Origin: Rhynchosporium graminicola
Taxonomy: Eukaryota > Ascomycota > Leotiomycetes > Helotiales > Ploettnerulaceae
Reading direction: 5' to 3'
Assembly: GCA_900074885.1 (NCBI GenBank)
Contig: FJUW01000021.1
Coordinates: 534,975 to 598,974, forward strand
Length of the DNA: 64,000 bases
Below are positions 38,001 through 49,638 of the stretch, in pieces; position 1 is the stretch's first letter, and every line of letters begins with the position of its first letter. Both the position numbers and the translations under genes were made by a program. The notes beneath the pieces are model-generated. The model saw only the letters and a list, made by a program, of their open reading frames with translations. It searched no databases and was not told the DNA's origin.

Positions 38001-41000
38001 TGCTGGCCTCATTGCTGCCGTTAGGAACTGCTGAAAGGTCGATTGGTTTCAAAATGATTGCTTTCGAGATGCCTTCCGCACGGTGTGGGCTGGTGCTACT
38101 GAACTCTGCATCAACATGAAGGCCCAAAGTGTCTATGAGGCGTCTCAGATCTGAACTCGGTACGTATGAATGTTGGTTAGCTTGCTCTTGTAAGAGGACC
38201 AAGGAGCCGCCACTATTGACCTGGCTTTGAATGCTTCGAAGCCACGACAAGATGTCCACCTCGGCAAAGGATATAGGTATACGAGCAACCACAACATCGT
38301 ACTGGGACGTAGAGGGGTCAGACGGACCACTGCTGGGAATTTCCAGACTCTTGAAGGAGACGTTGGCAGCCGGGTGATCATTTTGGAGCTTTTCTATTAG
38401 CTCAGACAAAGTAATATCATCTTCTTTGGCAGCAATGGTGTATGATGATGTTCTTGGGTATCCGTTTCCAGGCGCCAAAATATTTAGGGCTTGGGTTGCT
38501 ACGAGCGCATTGGAGTGATCATTGGCGATTTCGAGCCACGTTGATGCAGGATCCTGATGGCCCAGAAGATCAAAGAGAACATCGAGTAGTGACCCATGCT
38601 CTGGTTCTAATTCGAAGCTGCCAAGAAGACTTAGATCCGGTTTCCAGACCACTTTATGCACATGAGTCGAATCAACGTTGTCCCCTGAGGTCTGATTGAT
38701 CTTGGTACAAGACAACTTGTCAACTGCAACAACCAAATGGCCGTCGAGCTCGTCAAAAGCCTCGGCAGATCCGAGAAAGCCGTCCTTGGAGGCCTCGCTG
38801 TCTTGGACTTCTGGTATGATGTGCGAGTAACAAGCCAGCTTCTGCGATGCCGCTGTGGGCGCAGCGACATACAATCCATCGATTTTCGTAGGTACAGCCA
38901 GATCTCGAAGCGCTCCGGGCTTTCCAGCGGCTGAGGTTGCCAGAAGTGCTTGCAAGAGGCCATCGATGATCGGAGGCGTGACGATGTACTCTGATCGAAG
39001 TGTCGTGGCATCCGGGAGATTCAATATCGTCTCGGCAGCTGGATGAGCGTCGGCGGGCTGACATTCTGCCGCAGGGCTACGGATGGATTTGACGACCTGG
39101 AAGGTGTTTGTATAGTTGAAGCCAATACGCGAGAAATGAGAATACCAGGTGCGTCCTGAGACTTGATTGCCTGTCCAGCCCTTGCTGCCTTCCTGGAGAT
39201 CACGGATGACTATACTAGAAGATTGCACACGGCGACGAGCGACGGCAATCTGGCCATGACAGTGGAGATCGATTCTCGATTCATCAGCTGACAGCCGACC
39301 TGGCTTGCGATCGCTGGGCGCGGGCGGCTGACTGCAGATACTGAAGGAATACCACCTGGAGTCGGCATTTTCGCGGGTCAATGTGGTGAAGGTATACACG
39401 CCGCCTTCAGGGTTGGTCGCCACGTTCAGGACCAGAGCACTTTTGATGTGGATGTGTCTCAGTTCGAATGCCTCTATCTCAACATTCCCAATATCGGTAT
39501 TCTGGTTCTGGCTCTGGTTTTCGGCAGCGACAATGGCCAGCTGACGAAGTGCTTCGATGGCCATGGTGATATAGCCCGCCGCAGGAAAGACGATGTCTTC
39601 ATTGAGCTTATGGTCCACAACCCACGGCGTGTTGCTGAGGCTCAAGAAGTTGCGCCATGTCGGGACGAGGGGATTATCATCGGGAACCCGAGACCCCAGA
39701 ATTTCATGGCGGCGGAAACGCTTGAATCGGTGATTTCGGGAGGCTCTCGGTTCGTTCCACACCGCGCGGCTCTTGTTCCAAGAATAGTTCGGAAGATCCA
39801 CAATCAAGCGACCGCTCTCGTGGGTGACCACCCCTTGCCCATGTTCATATCCATGTCCATGCTCCCGCTCCCGCTCCCGCTCCACCGCATTGACCTTTTC
39901 CAGATCAACGGGACAGCCGAGCATGAAGAGGTGACCGACAGTTCGGAGAACATCTTCAGCCGCGTTGGAGCCGCCGACAAGCGTCGCAATGTATTTGGGC
40001 ACGTCTTCAGGTCTAAGCGCGCCTGCGTTGCTGGCTGCCGTGATGGTCTGGCGTACGGGTCCTTTGAGGGCTGAAGATGGCCCAATCTCGATCAGGATCT
40101 GAGGGCCTGCGCCCGTCTGAGACAACATCGTGGACAGAGCATCCGTGAAGAGGACCGCGCCCTCCATATTACATCTCCAGTACTCGGGATCTTGTACATC
40201 ACAAGCCTGCACTCGGGCCGCTCTTCGGGAGGACGAGAACATGGGAGCGGGAGCGGGAGGGTGAACGCTTTCCTTGCGAAGCGGCATCAACTTCCCGCTT
40301 CGTTCGGCTGGTGCAAAAGTCCCCGACGCTGTCAGTGCGTCTTTGAATATCAAGCTGTACCGGCCCATGTAAGTTGGGTTGTGATAAGCCTTGGTAACCC
40401 GGAGTTTTCTGGCAAAGATACCCTTGGCGGTCAGATTCTGGGCGAGAGCATCGAGAGCTGACGCGGCACCCGAGACAGTAACGCTTTCAGGACTGTTATC
40501 GCATGCAACCACCAAGTCCGATCCCGAGGATGTTTCAGCGACGAACTGCTTAATATGCTCGTGGGCTGCAGCATTTCCAAGTCCCACGGCAAGCATACCT
40601 GCGTCAGCCCATAACTTGTCTTCCTTCTGTAGGTCGTCGGTGATACTGAAGCCCCTGAAATAGGCGATAGTGATTGCCTGTCTCTCGCTCAATAGTCCAG
40701 CAGCATAGGCAGCCGAGATCTCACCCGAACTATGGCCCACCACACCGGCGCTGGGTTTCACACCCCAAGAAGCCAGGAGATTGATTACGGCAATTTGAAG
40801 GGCACACGTCAGTGGTTGCGCGAAGCTGGGCTCATGGACTCGGCTCTCTCCCTCGGCCTTGAGAAGCTCCGCAGCAAAGTACCAATTCGGCTGGTTTGCT
40901 GGTGGCAATTCCGCAAGATACTTGTCCAATCGGCTCAAAGTAGCTCGCACCGAGACGAAATTTTCAATAAGTGCAGCACCCATCCGCGGTCGTTGTGCGC

Positions 41001-43027
41001 CCTGACCCGTGAGGATAAAGCCAATACGTGGTACTGCCATGTGCTCACGCTTAGCCGAAGTAATAGCATCTGCTTCAAAAGCGGTCTCGATTGGGGCGTG
41101 AGAGGAGAGTATAGAGAAGCCGCGGTGGAAGAGCTTGGATCTCCGTACGGCCAAGGTATACGCCAAATCAAGACGACTGATGAGAGACGGAGATTCCATA
41201 ACATGAGTTCTGAGGCTATGAGCACTCTCAGTGAGTGAGTGACCATCGTTCGCCGAGAGCAACATGAGGTAAGGTCGGCTGGAGGCATTCTCGTCCTGAT
41301 CCTTGATCTCTTGTCGAGTCTGAGATTCAAGAAGCCGACCCTGCGAGTATCGAAACGCGCACTTCTCCATTTGTCGTGGGGATATGTGGTCTTCGGCGGC
41401 CTCAATGATTGTATGCGAGTTCTACTCGTCAAATATTGGTCAGCAACGGTATCTCCTCTTTGACGTCAAATAGCATTGAGTAAGCACTCACGGCACCGCC
41501 ATATCCAAAGGCTTGGATACTGATTCTCTTCCTGGAGTCTTTGGGAAGTTCCATAAGCTCTTGCACAACCTTGATCCTCCCGCCGCGGAAATTGATATCT
41601 TGGTTGAAGTTCTGAATCCCTACTGTGGGAGGTATCAGACCAGTCTGCAAAATTAATGATGCTTTGATGATGTGAGTGAGCGCGCTCGCAGCCTCGGAAT
41701 CTAGAAGCATGGATGGTCAGTCATGCTTTACGCAACTTCGAGGATTGAAGCTTACGCCCAAGATTTGTCTTCGCGCTTCCGATCAACAGGGGGCCCGCGA
41801 CAGACTTATGCTTTGCAAAGACGGTGCCAATCGCGTCTACCTCAATTGGGTCGCCAGTCGGCGTGCCAGTACCATGGCATTCGAAGTAAGCAGTTTCACC
41901 AAACTCCTGGGGTCGAATACCAGCATTGGCGTATGCCTGTAGTATGTTTTCGATTTGCGCGCTCTTGCTAGGCATGAGGATCCCTGGCGTTTTGCCATCG
42001 AATCCATTCGAGCTTCCCCGGATGATGGCACGAATAGGATCCCTATCCCTGATCGCATCATCTAACCTCTTTACGTATACAATTGACGTGGCATCAGCTC
42101 TCGAGAAGCCATCCGCCAAGCTATCAAACGTGTGGCATTGTCCACTTTTGGACAGGAGCCGAGGCTTGCGACCAAGTACTTCGGGAATCAATGTCAGATT
42201 GGTACCGCCAACGAAGCTTCCCTCGATCAAGCCAGCCGAGAGGTAGCGGCACGCCACATCGAGGCCCACCATTGACCCTGAACAGCCAGTATCAAAGGCC
42301 ATGCTTGGCCCTGCCAGGTCATAGACGTGTGAGAGACGGTTTGCATATATGGCCTCGCCTGTACCGACCGCGTGGTAGTTCTGATGGTACTCTAGATCTT
42401 TATCCCAAAGTTTGCCGTATTCTGCGTGCACATCTGATGTCAGCATCTACTTACCCGACCCGAAAGAACATGGAATGACTTACCGCCCATGGAAAACGCT
42501 ACGAAGCAACCAATTTTCCGTCCAGCGAGGGACTCCATAGGGATGCCACCACTTTCAAGACACTCATAACTGGTTTCGAGGAGCAACTTTTGTTGCGGAT
42601 CCAGGACTCTGGCTTCGCTTTGTGGTAGTCCGAAAAAGGCAGCATCGAACCGCGAGAGATCAACATCTGGGCCGTGAAAATGTCCACCCGCAATTTGAAA
42701 GGTACCATCGAAGTCTGGATCTGTAGGATGTGTGAAAGCGTCCCAGTTGAATCGATCCTCAGGTGCTTTGGCCTTCCAGGAAGATTTGCCTTCACAAAGG
42801 AAATCCCAAAGTTTGGAGGGGCTAGAGTTGCCTCCTGGTAGCCTGCAACCTATGCCCACGATGGCAATGGGTACTTGAGGCACATTTGGAGGTGGTGGAG
42901 GGAGTGGTAAGCCTTCATATTCTCCACGATTGAGCCCTTCTAGCGTGCTGTCCATGGCAGGGAAGAAGTCGGCATCTCCGTCGAGATACTCAGCGCCAGT
43001 AGCCTTTGAATCTTGATCAATCCCCAT
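35026..43027 (-). CDS. Highly reducing polyketide synthase, five exons, 2570 aa
   Basis: Exons: 43027-42484, 42433-41756, 41700-41492, 41421-37010, 36895-35026; in frame, 7713 bases. It is a type I iterative enzyme building a reduced acyl chain from malonyl-CoA. KS from residue 53 (AIVGIGCRLPGG) has the triad Cys232 (DTGCSGS), His368 (HGTGT) and His408 (KTNLGH). AT has Ser708 in GHSSG. DH has His1081 in DHKLNEDIVFP, with Glu where Gly is usual, and Asp1297. A contracted methyltransferase region (about 1430-1590) lacks a proper SAM loop: WLEIANDHS replaces the usual ExGxGxG. A pseudoKR precedes ER (from 1829; NADPH site SGAGGVGISA at 1970). KR (CLGGIGRAI at 2185) has Ser2314, Tyr2327 and Asn2331. 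ACP carries Ser2521 in GVDSLVAVELR. No thioesterase or reductase follows. An Arg/Glu/His-rich repeat links AT and DH (about 992-1007). It is the core gene of the cluster. Confidence 0.93.
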
Positions 43028-44707
43028 GTTGAAAAGGAAATGAAGGTTGTATTGTGGCCGGGCAATGAGTGGGCATTTAAAAAGTAAGGTAATGGGACAT
43101 CAAGCTGGATTGTTTATATTTTAATTTAGCTGTCGAACCAGTAGAGGTAAAGTGGGAGTAAAGTACTTGGTGAGACAAAGATACGACTTTATCTCCAGTG
43201 GTCTGCGTATATCCCGATCAAGTCTTTGCAAGCACATGGAAATTCTTACTATAATGTCTTTCGTTCTATATACTGACGACATACCCTTAATGGATAGATG
43301 CGATTCGGATATCTTCCAAGAATATCGTACGGAATTTGTCAGGGGCACATGTCGATGGGATATCTTGGCGTCTACGCGACTCGCGAAGGGTCCTCCCTTT
43401 GTCGGTGTTTACGAATTACACTGTTATCGGAACACCGAAAGTATATTCTCTCTCGACTATGGTATGGGTACTATCTGTGTCTATTTCATTCTAGGGTAAA
43501 TGCTTCCAGATGACAAGCGAGGTGCAAGGATTCTCGAACCGACCACTCTCATGATTTATAGCGGGAACGTGCTCGAAACTGGAGAACGTGATCGCGGGGA
43601 ACCGGGTCGCTGAAGCGCACAGGACACTGTATGGAGTCCCTCATCTTGCTTCTTTGACATGCAAAGCTTCTCCGTGTATTCATTTTGACTTCACGTGGCG
43701 AGATTATCCATAAGTCATAACCCATATAGTCCATCCGGAAAGGGTAATCCGGACCTCGGACTCATGTGAGTTCGTGGACGATCAGCATCTGATAAGTTAT
43801 TCCTGATAATTCGAAACCAGTCTCAAACTCTATAGGGTTGAAGCCACAGCAGGGTACTCGCTTTCTCCGGAGGTCTGACAAAGACAGGGCGTATATCAAG
43901 GGTCCATTCTGACCAAATATGCCCTGTAAACCCACTATGGACAGGCTCAGATCCAGGGAGAAAGCGAGGAGCAGAGTACCTTCGAGCAGTACTTGCAAAA
44001 AAGATCTACAACTTGTGGATCTACAGCTAGTGGGGAATGATAACTAGCCTGTGTACCTCTAATTACGAACTATGAAGGCAAATACATCGAAAAAACTAAA
44101 GTCTTGGATATCTCTTAGCCTCTTGTAATTATGACGATCCGATAGCTCTAATTTAATCTAAGCATTTCGCACACTTTGGGGTATGTAGTAGTAAGTCCTC
44201 TTTACGTTAGTGAAGAGGAGGATAATCCTGATCTTTTGTTTCCTACACATACGAGAGTATTCGCGGTTCAAGATATGCATCTCTTGCCACGTCTAAGCAG
44301 TAAAATTAAGGTTTCATTTTTGCTTCATCTAGTCATCCACATGCCTTGTTCGACACTATGCAATCATGATTAGATAATGAGAATATCGATAAGCTTATCG
44401 GACTTGTAGTTACCAAGTTACTTCCAAAACTCTGATTTAGTCGTGCGGAATAATATTTTACCTTCATACATACTTTCATGTCGACATCTGCGAGGCTAGA
44501 TTTAGAGTTCACTTGACGCTGACTGCACTGGTATCTTCGCACGAATACAGGCAGCACTTGAGCACGATCCCGCAGCAACAGGAATGCGTAGTTTGCAATT
44601 CCACTTAGTATCCCCGCCGTTCTGAACTTGGAAGTATATACTGTGGGCCAAGGTCGTCAGGTTTAACGTTTAAACCAGGGCAGGGGAAGTATAGTTAGAA
44701 GCGACTA
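43028..44707. other. PKS upstream region up to the DNA transposon
   Basis: This holds the PKS promoter and one palindromic MITE copy (43857-43968). Short ORFs on both strands (43152-43499, 43762-43998, 44333-44578) show no domains and overlap, so I do not call genes. The TA at 44706-44707 is the target site of the pogo-like element. Confidence 0.5.
43857..43968 (+). repeat. Palindromic MITE-like element, copy 1 (112 bp)
   Basis: It starts CTCGCTTTCTCCGGAGG and ends GGGAGAAAGCGAG. TA precedes it. Its interior aligns with copy 2 (ATCAAGGGTC, TATGGACAGG versus GTCAAGGGTC, CGTGGACAGG) over the same 112-bp length. It lies 829 bp upstream of the PKS start codon. Confidence 0.8.
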
Positions 44708-46802
44708 CAGTGAAACCCCTGTTATAACGATCACCGTTATAACGATATTTCTATTATAGCGATATATTTCCACGGACGGAGCGTTTTCTTATATAATTCC
44801 TAATATCAACGATATCGTTACCAAATTGCCGTATATCGTTATATTAGTTCAGCTCGGTATGCCTCGAATATCAATTATAATTAAGTAGCGATAAGCTCTA
44901 CGATACTAGCGAAGCTCCTAAACGCCTATACCGTCTTATAAAGCTTATATTAATTAGTGCTATACTTAATTCAACTATAAGATTAGCTAGTTAACTATAT
45001 CAGAGTCTCTTAGAGCTAATTTCTCCTACCTTAACGACACGTCTATAGCTTTAGCAATTAATAGTATATAGTCACGACTATAAGTAGGCTATTAGGAAGA
45101 CTTAGAGCAGATTCTTATATAATAGCAGCTTCGGATTGAGGCTCGCGGAGGGTTTATAATAGGTGAAATCATATAGTAGAAGGCGCAGACTCTCTAGCAC
45201 TAATTACCTTAATATCAGGGTAAGCCTTACCCTAAATTCAGTAAACGCTAGCTTAAAAGCTATAAGAAGAGATATAACGTACGAGTATAATAGCGCTTTA
45301 GAGAAGACGCCTCTATACTAGAATCGACTGAAGACGAGATGAAGGCTCTACGAATACTAGCCGGCGAATATAATAAAGAGGATATATATAATATGGACGA
45401 AACCGGCTTATTGTGACGACAGCTCACCTGAATGTCACATGAGAAGAAGGATAGATAACAGGGCCCAAGTTCACAGGTATCCCGGCAGAACTAGTATCCG
45501 ACCCGGTACAGTATCGGACCAGTACCGGCGCATGTATATAAGGTGCTTTGCACTCCATCTCTCTTCTTCTTCCTTCCTTATCTTTTTGTTTCCTTCGTAG
45601 TAGACCATATAAGATCGCTCTTGGCCTCCCTACTCGTTTATTCTTGCTTGTATACCGCCTTGAGTCTTGTGTCGTTACACTTATTCTGGAGAATAACCCC
45701 TTCTCACGGTCTATTAATATAACCCCGCGCTAGCCTGAAGAAGGATAAGTCTCGAATATCTCTTATTATTTATATAAACGCCACAGGAAGTAATAAGCTT
45801 CTAATATAGTATATTAGAAAGTATAAAACGCCGCGCGCTTTACAGAATATTAGCGTTTCGACTATAGGAGGCGAGTAGCAGTAGAATAAGAAGGCTTAGA
45901 TAAATACAGTTATTATAGTTAACTAGCTGAAAGCTTTCTATCGCTATATTAGTAATAGAACTATCTTACTAGCTATAGATAACTTCTTAGCTTATTATAC
46001 TAGCTTAGAACTATATCCGCTACCTACGAATATTCGGATTTACTAGCTACCTCAAAACTCGACGAGTCGTTTCAAACCTCTTAATTAAGGTATTATTCAG
46101 AATCTCAAGGCCTATTACTATCGTTATTAGCTATAATATATAATCGACTGCCTTAAAAGAGGAGATAAGCTAGTATAATCTATAAACGTCCACTTAGCTC
46201 TACGATAGGTATTCCGGAGTTAGTTTATAAATATCAGTAATACGACAATTTATAACTACTTCCGGAAATCAACTCTAGTCGCAGCTCCAATAGCTCTTCC
46301 GATATCACCTTAGCTAGCTGATCTTATATAGCTTTATTAATAAGCTTCAATAGTAGTAGATATTAGGGACGCTATAAGTTTAAGTAACTTCTTGAACCCC
46401 CCGGAAGAAGCTATAATAGACGCAATTAATATAGAGAATAAGCAGACTAACGACGCTTTATTACAAGAGATGATAGAAGATCACTTATAAAGCGAAACTC
46501 CAGAGGATAAAGATAAGGCTAGAGACTCAGTTCTAGAGCTAGAATACTCTATTCAAGACGTAAGGTAAGCTTTAAAGGTATTACTTTACTTTACAGAGAA
46601 GTAAAGAACTATAAATACAAGTTATATACGAGTAATTAAGCGCTACGAGCAGGAGTTGCAGTCTATAGAGAGAGACTCGCTCTCCTAGGGTTCCCTTGAT
46701 AGGTAGCTTATATAATATAAACTCGTTCCTTTATAACGATATATCCGTTATAACGATATTTTTAACTGTCCCGAATCAATCGTTATAACAGGGGTTTCAC
46801 TG
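44708..46802 (+). mobile_element. pogo/Fot-like Tc1-mariner DNA transposon, RIP-mutated
   Basis: Perfect terminal inverted repeats of at least 24 bp begin CAGTGAAACCCCTGTTATAA, flanked by TA on both sides (44706-44707 and 46803-46804). Without the inserted LTR and its duplication the element is 1822 bp, typical of the Fot/pogo group. The plus-strand DDE_1 transposase is still readable: YNMDETGL near 45.39 kb (first Asp of the triad), split by the LTR, then FWRITP, LKKDKSRISLIIYINATGS, LAIDNFLAYY (second Asp) and IYLLPQNSTSRFKPLN followed by a TAA where GIIQN continues. TAG/TAA codons have replaced Gln and Trp codons, so it encodes no active enzyme. It lies in the divergent interval between the PKS and the membrane-protein gene. 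Confidence 0.88.
45412..45679 (+). repeat. Solo LTR (268 bp) inside the pogo-like transposase
   Basis: Same family and exactly the same length as the LTRs at 5290 and 13629. It is flanked by a perfect 5-bp duplication, CTTAT (45407-45411 and 45680-45684). It splits the transposase codons at GL|FW of the MDETGLFW motif. It is essentially free of RIP: it keeps CACATGAG, CAGGGCCCAAG and CCGGCGCATG where the other two copies have TA changes. It arose by LTR-LTR recombination after a full element inserted. Confidence 0.95.
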
Positions 46803-48242
46803 TATAGATATAAGCCCTGTCAGGTTTAGAGCCAAGGAGAACGCGCGTCATCCCATCCATACAGGTATACTTTTATACTTGAAAATGAGTCTAGTCCACT
46901 TCCCAGAATAAGAATTAACCATAAACGTAGTAGAATTGTATAACGGAATAATTCACTTCTTCTTTCTCCTGTATCAGAAAGAGCTAAACATGACTGAGCT
47001 GTCCTGCGGGGGTTTTCAATAGTCCTTTGGGGCGGAAATAACCTTTCTGACCTCCCTACAACTTGCAGTGGGACGATCGTGACAAGCTGTGATAGCGGGA
47101 GCAGGGTTACCCGCCATGACTCGCATAGAAACTCAATGTCTGTGCGATGGCGCAATCCGGGCCCCATCATTAACCAAGTACCGGCCTTGATTTCTACCAT
47201 TGTATCTTTTAGACCACCGAGACAGCTAGTTGATATCTCTGATCTGTATCCATAAGCGTTCGGGGGTGCTAGCCCCCCTGGCCCTTGCGCATACATATTT
47301 TTGCATATGAAAGCATGTAGAGGACGGCCACAGAATTGTGCCCTCTGTCTACTTTCTTCGAAGCTTAATGTGATTACTCGCATCGCCAGACAATCTTTTG
47401 TTTCGTATAATGAATGGGTGATGGGCCACAATATCTGGAGAACTATTGAGAACCGTTCGAAAACCTGCGCTAACAGACCCATCATTATAGACTTCAACTT
47501 TCTTGAAGCACGAGTAAGACGTACTTCTGGCAGGAAAAAGACTGTCAAGTATCAAGAAGGGAATACTACTCGATTTCTCCGTGGGTCTGAACTTGACAGG
47601 TCTCACGTCAAGGGTCAATTCCAACCAATTATGCTCTACAAACTCACCGTGGACAGGTTCAGACCCTTGGAGAAACCGAGTAAGGAAGTAAGGGTGAATT
47701 TCACCGAAAATGCATTACGTACCACCCTCCATCCTCGCCCCAAGGTGATGTTCCCAGTAAAGCTTATTTTCACCACCAGAGATCAGCAAACCTTTACATC
47801 TCCGAGTGTTTACTTCGTAATTTATCTACGGAGTGCTTGGCTGCAAGGCCGTGCTCCCGGTGCTCCCGGTTTTCGCCAAAAAGCCCCATAGTGAACACAG
47901 AGGAAAGTACTTTCAGCCCCTAGCAGTCACCCCTTGCCATTCGGAGTGTTTCCACTGCCACGAGATAGAAGGTGTCTTTAGTAGTATCGGAGTAAACAAG
48001 CTATACCATATAGGACGTAAAAACCATTCTGGAATTCACCTACAGACGATGTGCTTCCGTAGTTATACTGTGCATAGATACCTTCCCGGTAAGCTACTAG
48101 GTCTCCCTAGCTAGCTTCTGGGTAGGCATCATCTTTCTATTATCAAGGGATCTTTATCAACTCCTACTTTGAAAAGTCTGAGGCAAGCATACAAATCCAT
48201 CAAGTTCAAGTCCGAGGTTTAACATCAACTGAACAAAACAAT
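46803..48242. other. Spacer before the membrane-protein gene, with MITE copy 2
   Basis: A 240-codon minus-strand ORF (46826-47548) and a 196-codon plus-strand ORF (47301-47891) overlap antisense. Neither shows a domain, signal or splice pattern, and the second runs through the MITE at 47569-47680, so both are probably chance frames. The final 500 bases should contain the promoter of the gene at 48243. Confidence 0.45.
47569..47680 (+). repeat. Palindromic MITE-like element, copy 2 (112 bp)
   Basis: It begins CTCGATTTCTCCGTGGG and ends CCCTTGGAGAAACCGAG, with TA directly outside both ends (47567-47568 and 47681-47682), as in Tc1-mariner-type insertions. Same length as copy 1. It lies 562 bp upstream of the membrane-protein start. 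Confidence 0.85.
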
Positions 48243-49123
48243 ATGCCGCTCCTATTTGCTCGCGATATATCGCTCATCAGCGGTTTCCTCAAGTCAAACA
48301 GTCCCGAGCTCGAATTTGCTTTTCGCCTTGCTCTCTTTGCACCGTTTCTCGGCAAAACCTTTCGCCTCGTTCGCCCTAAGCAGACACGAATTCGCAAGTT
48401 TCCCTACCTACCTCTGGTGATACACATCCTATGTGCTCCAGCTCAGTTCTTGCGCTACTACGGCTCATATATCCAAACCCGAAACCTGCCAGTTCCAGAC
48501 CGACTTGATTTGCTGTTCTCTGGGTTATTCAGTTTGACTTCGTTCATACTGATTTGTATGAGAGCACAACGTCACTCTAACATCACGAGAACGGTCTTCC
48601 AAACGACCATCACTCAACACGGGGTTCCTTTCATCTTGGGGTATTATTGGGGAGATGCACGCTTATTCGGTTTAAGTGTCCGCTTTATGAGTCTCTTCTC
48701 ATGGTTCCGGGTAGTCCATCGTGTGTTGCCAAGACTTCTACCTGTGCGGTTCAAGGGCCCGGGCAAATACGTCGTCACATATGACGCTGCGATTGTGGTG
48801 GGAACTTTCATATCATTGTGGGAAGTCGGATACCCAGCAGGGGCTGGGATTTTTGCTGCTTCTGTAGCTTGTCTCATGTGGTTGGAGCGTCTGCTGGCGC
48901 TTAGGGTAGCGAAGTGAGTACAAATCATCCATATCCTTATTAGTAGAACAACGTGCATGAACAAGTATTAACATATGTCAGTTACCCACAAACAAACTTC
49001 GTACGGAGGATTCTTATCGCAACTGGGATCGTTGATTATGAGGCCTTGACAGGAAAAGGACCGGATGCAGTAACGCCGGATATGTGGAAGGAGACAGACT
49101 CTTCGAAAGCAAAACTCCAGTAA
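48243..49123 (+). CDS. Cluster membrane protein of unknown function, 270 aa
   Basis: Two exons, 48243-48913 and 48982-49123, joined by a 68-bp intron with GTGAGT donor and TATGTCAG acceptor; in frame, 270 residues. I do not recognise the family. Visible features are an amphipathic N-terminus (MPLLFARDISLISGFLKSN) and hydrophobic segments at about 57-68 (YLPLVIHILCAP), 92-108 (LLFSGLFSLTSFILICM), 145-165 and 182-220 (IVVGTFISLWEVGYPAGAGI then FAASVACLMW). A basic linker and a polar C-terminal tail (GIVDYEALTGKGPDAVTPDM) follow. It probably sits in an intracellular or plasma membrane with four or more passes. It is transcribed divergently from the PKS and convergently with the citrate-synthase-like gene, so a role in the same pathway is plausible but unproven. 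Confidence 0.75.
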
Positions 49124-49638
49124 TTCTAAGGACACACAATTTGAATTCTGTCTTCAACTTCATGTTTCAAGGTAAACCACAAAACTTATAGCTAGTAGAA
49201 GTATCATATTTGCGAATATATTCAACTCGTGTTACACTGGGTAGATTCATTATGTGCCGAGTGAGGAACCCGCTCGCGCGTGCAAGTCGTAACGAACAAG
49301 TCTGATAATACCTTATCCTCAATCCTCAATCGATGGGTGAGATATAGATCTGACTATGCTTCACGAGTAACGGCTCTACTTCAGTGAGATGGTCGCTATT
49401 GACATTAAGTGATATGAGTCGGGTAGGACTTTTTTCCAGTAAAAGCCGTGGCAAGTATTGCCCTTCACAACATCACGGCTCTACAAATCTTAAGGATGAT
49501 TTACAAAAAAAGTACTTCGACTTGGAAGAGATTTTTAATTCGAAAGCTAATTTAAATATCTATTGATCAAACCAAGGCAGGATTTGCAGAGAAAAACATC
49601 CCATCAACAAGCTCGCATAACTTCCTGTCCACGTTGGT
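49124..49638. other. Convergent 3' spacer, no gene seen
   Basis: It lies between the stop codons of the membrane-protein and citrate-synthase-like genes. One 60-codon ORF (49384-49566) has no features. No MITE copy is present. Confidence 0.6.

Noticed and set aside
39448..40074. 208-codon plus-strand ORF within the PKS
   Set aside because: Shadow of the PKS exon; the minus strand carries a continuous domain series.
46826..47548. 240-codon minus-strand ORF
   Set aside because: No domain, no signal or splice support, and overlapped by an antisense ORF; treated as chance.
47567..47690. MITE copy as a Rho-independent-type terminator or structured RNA
   Set aside because: The related copies at other sites and the TA flanks point to a small transposable element rather than a fixed RNA gene.
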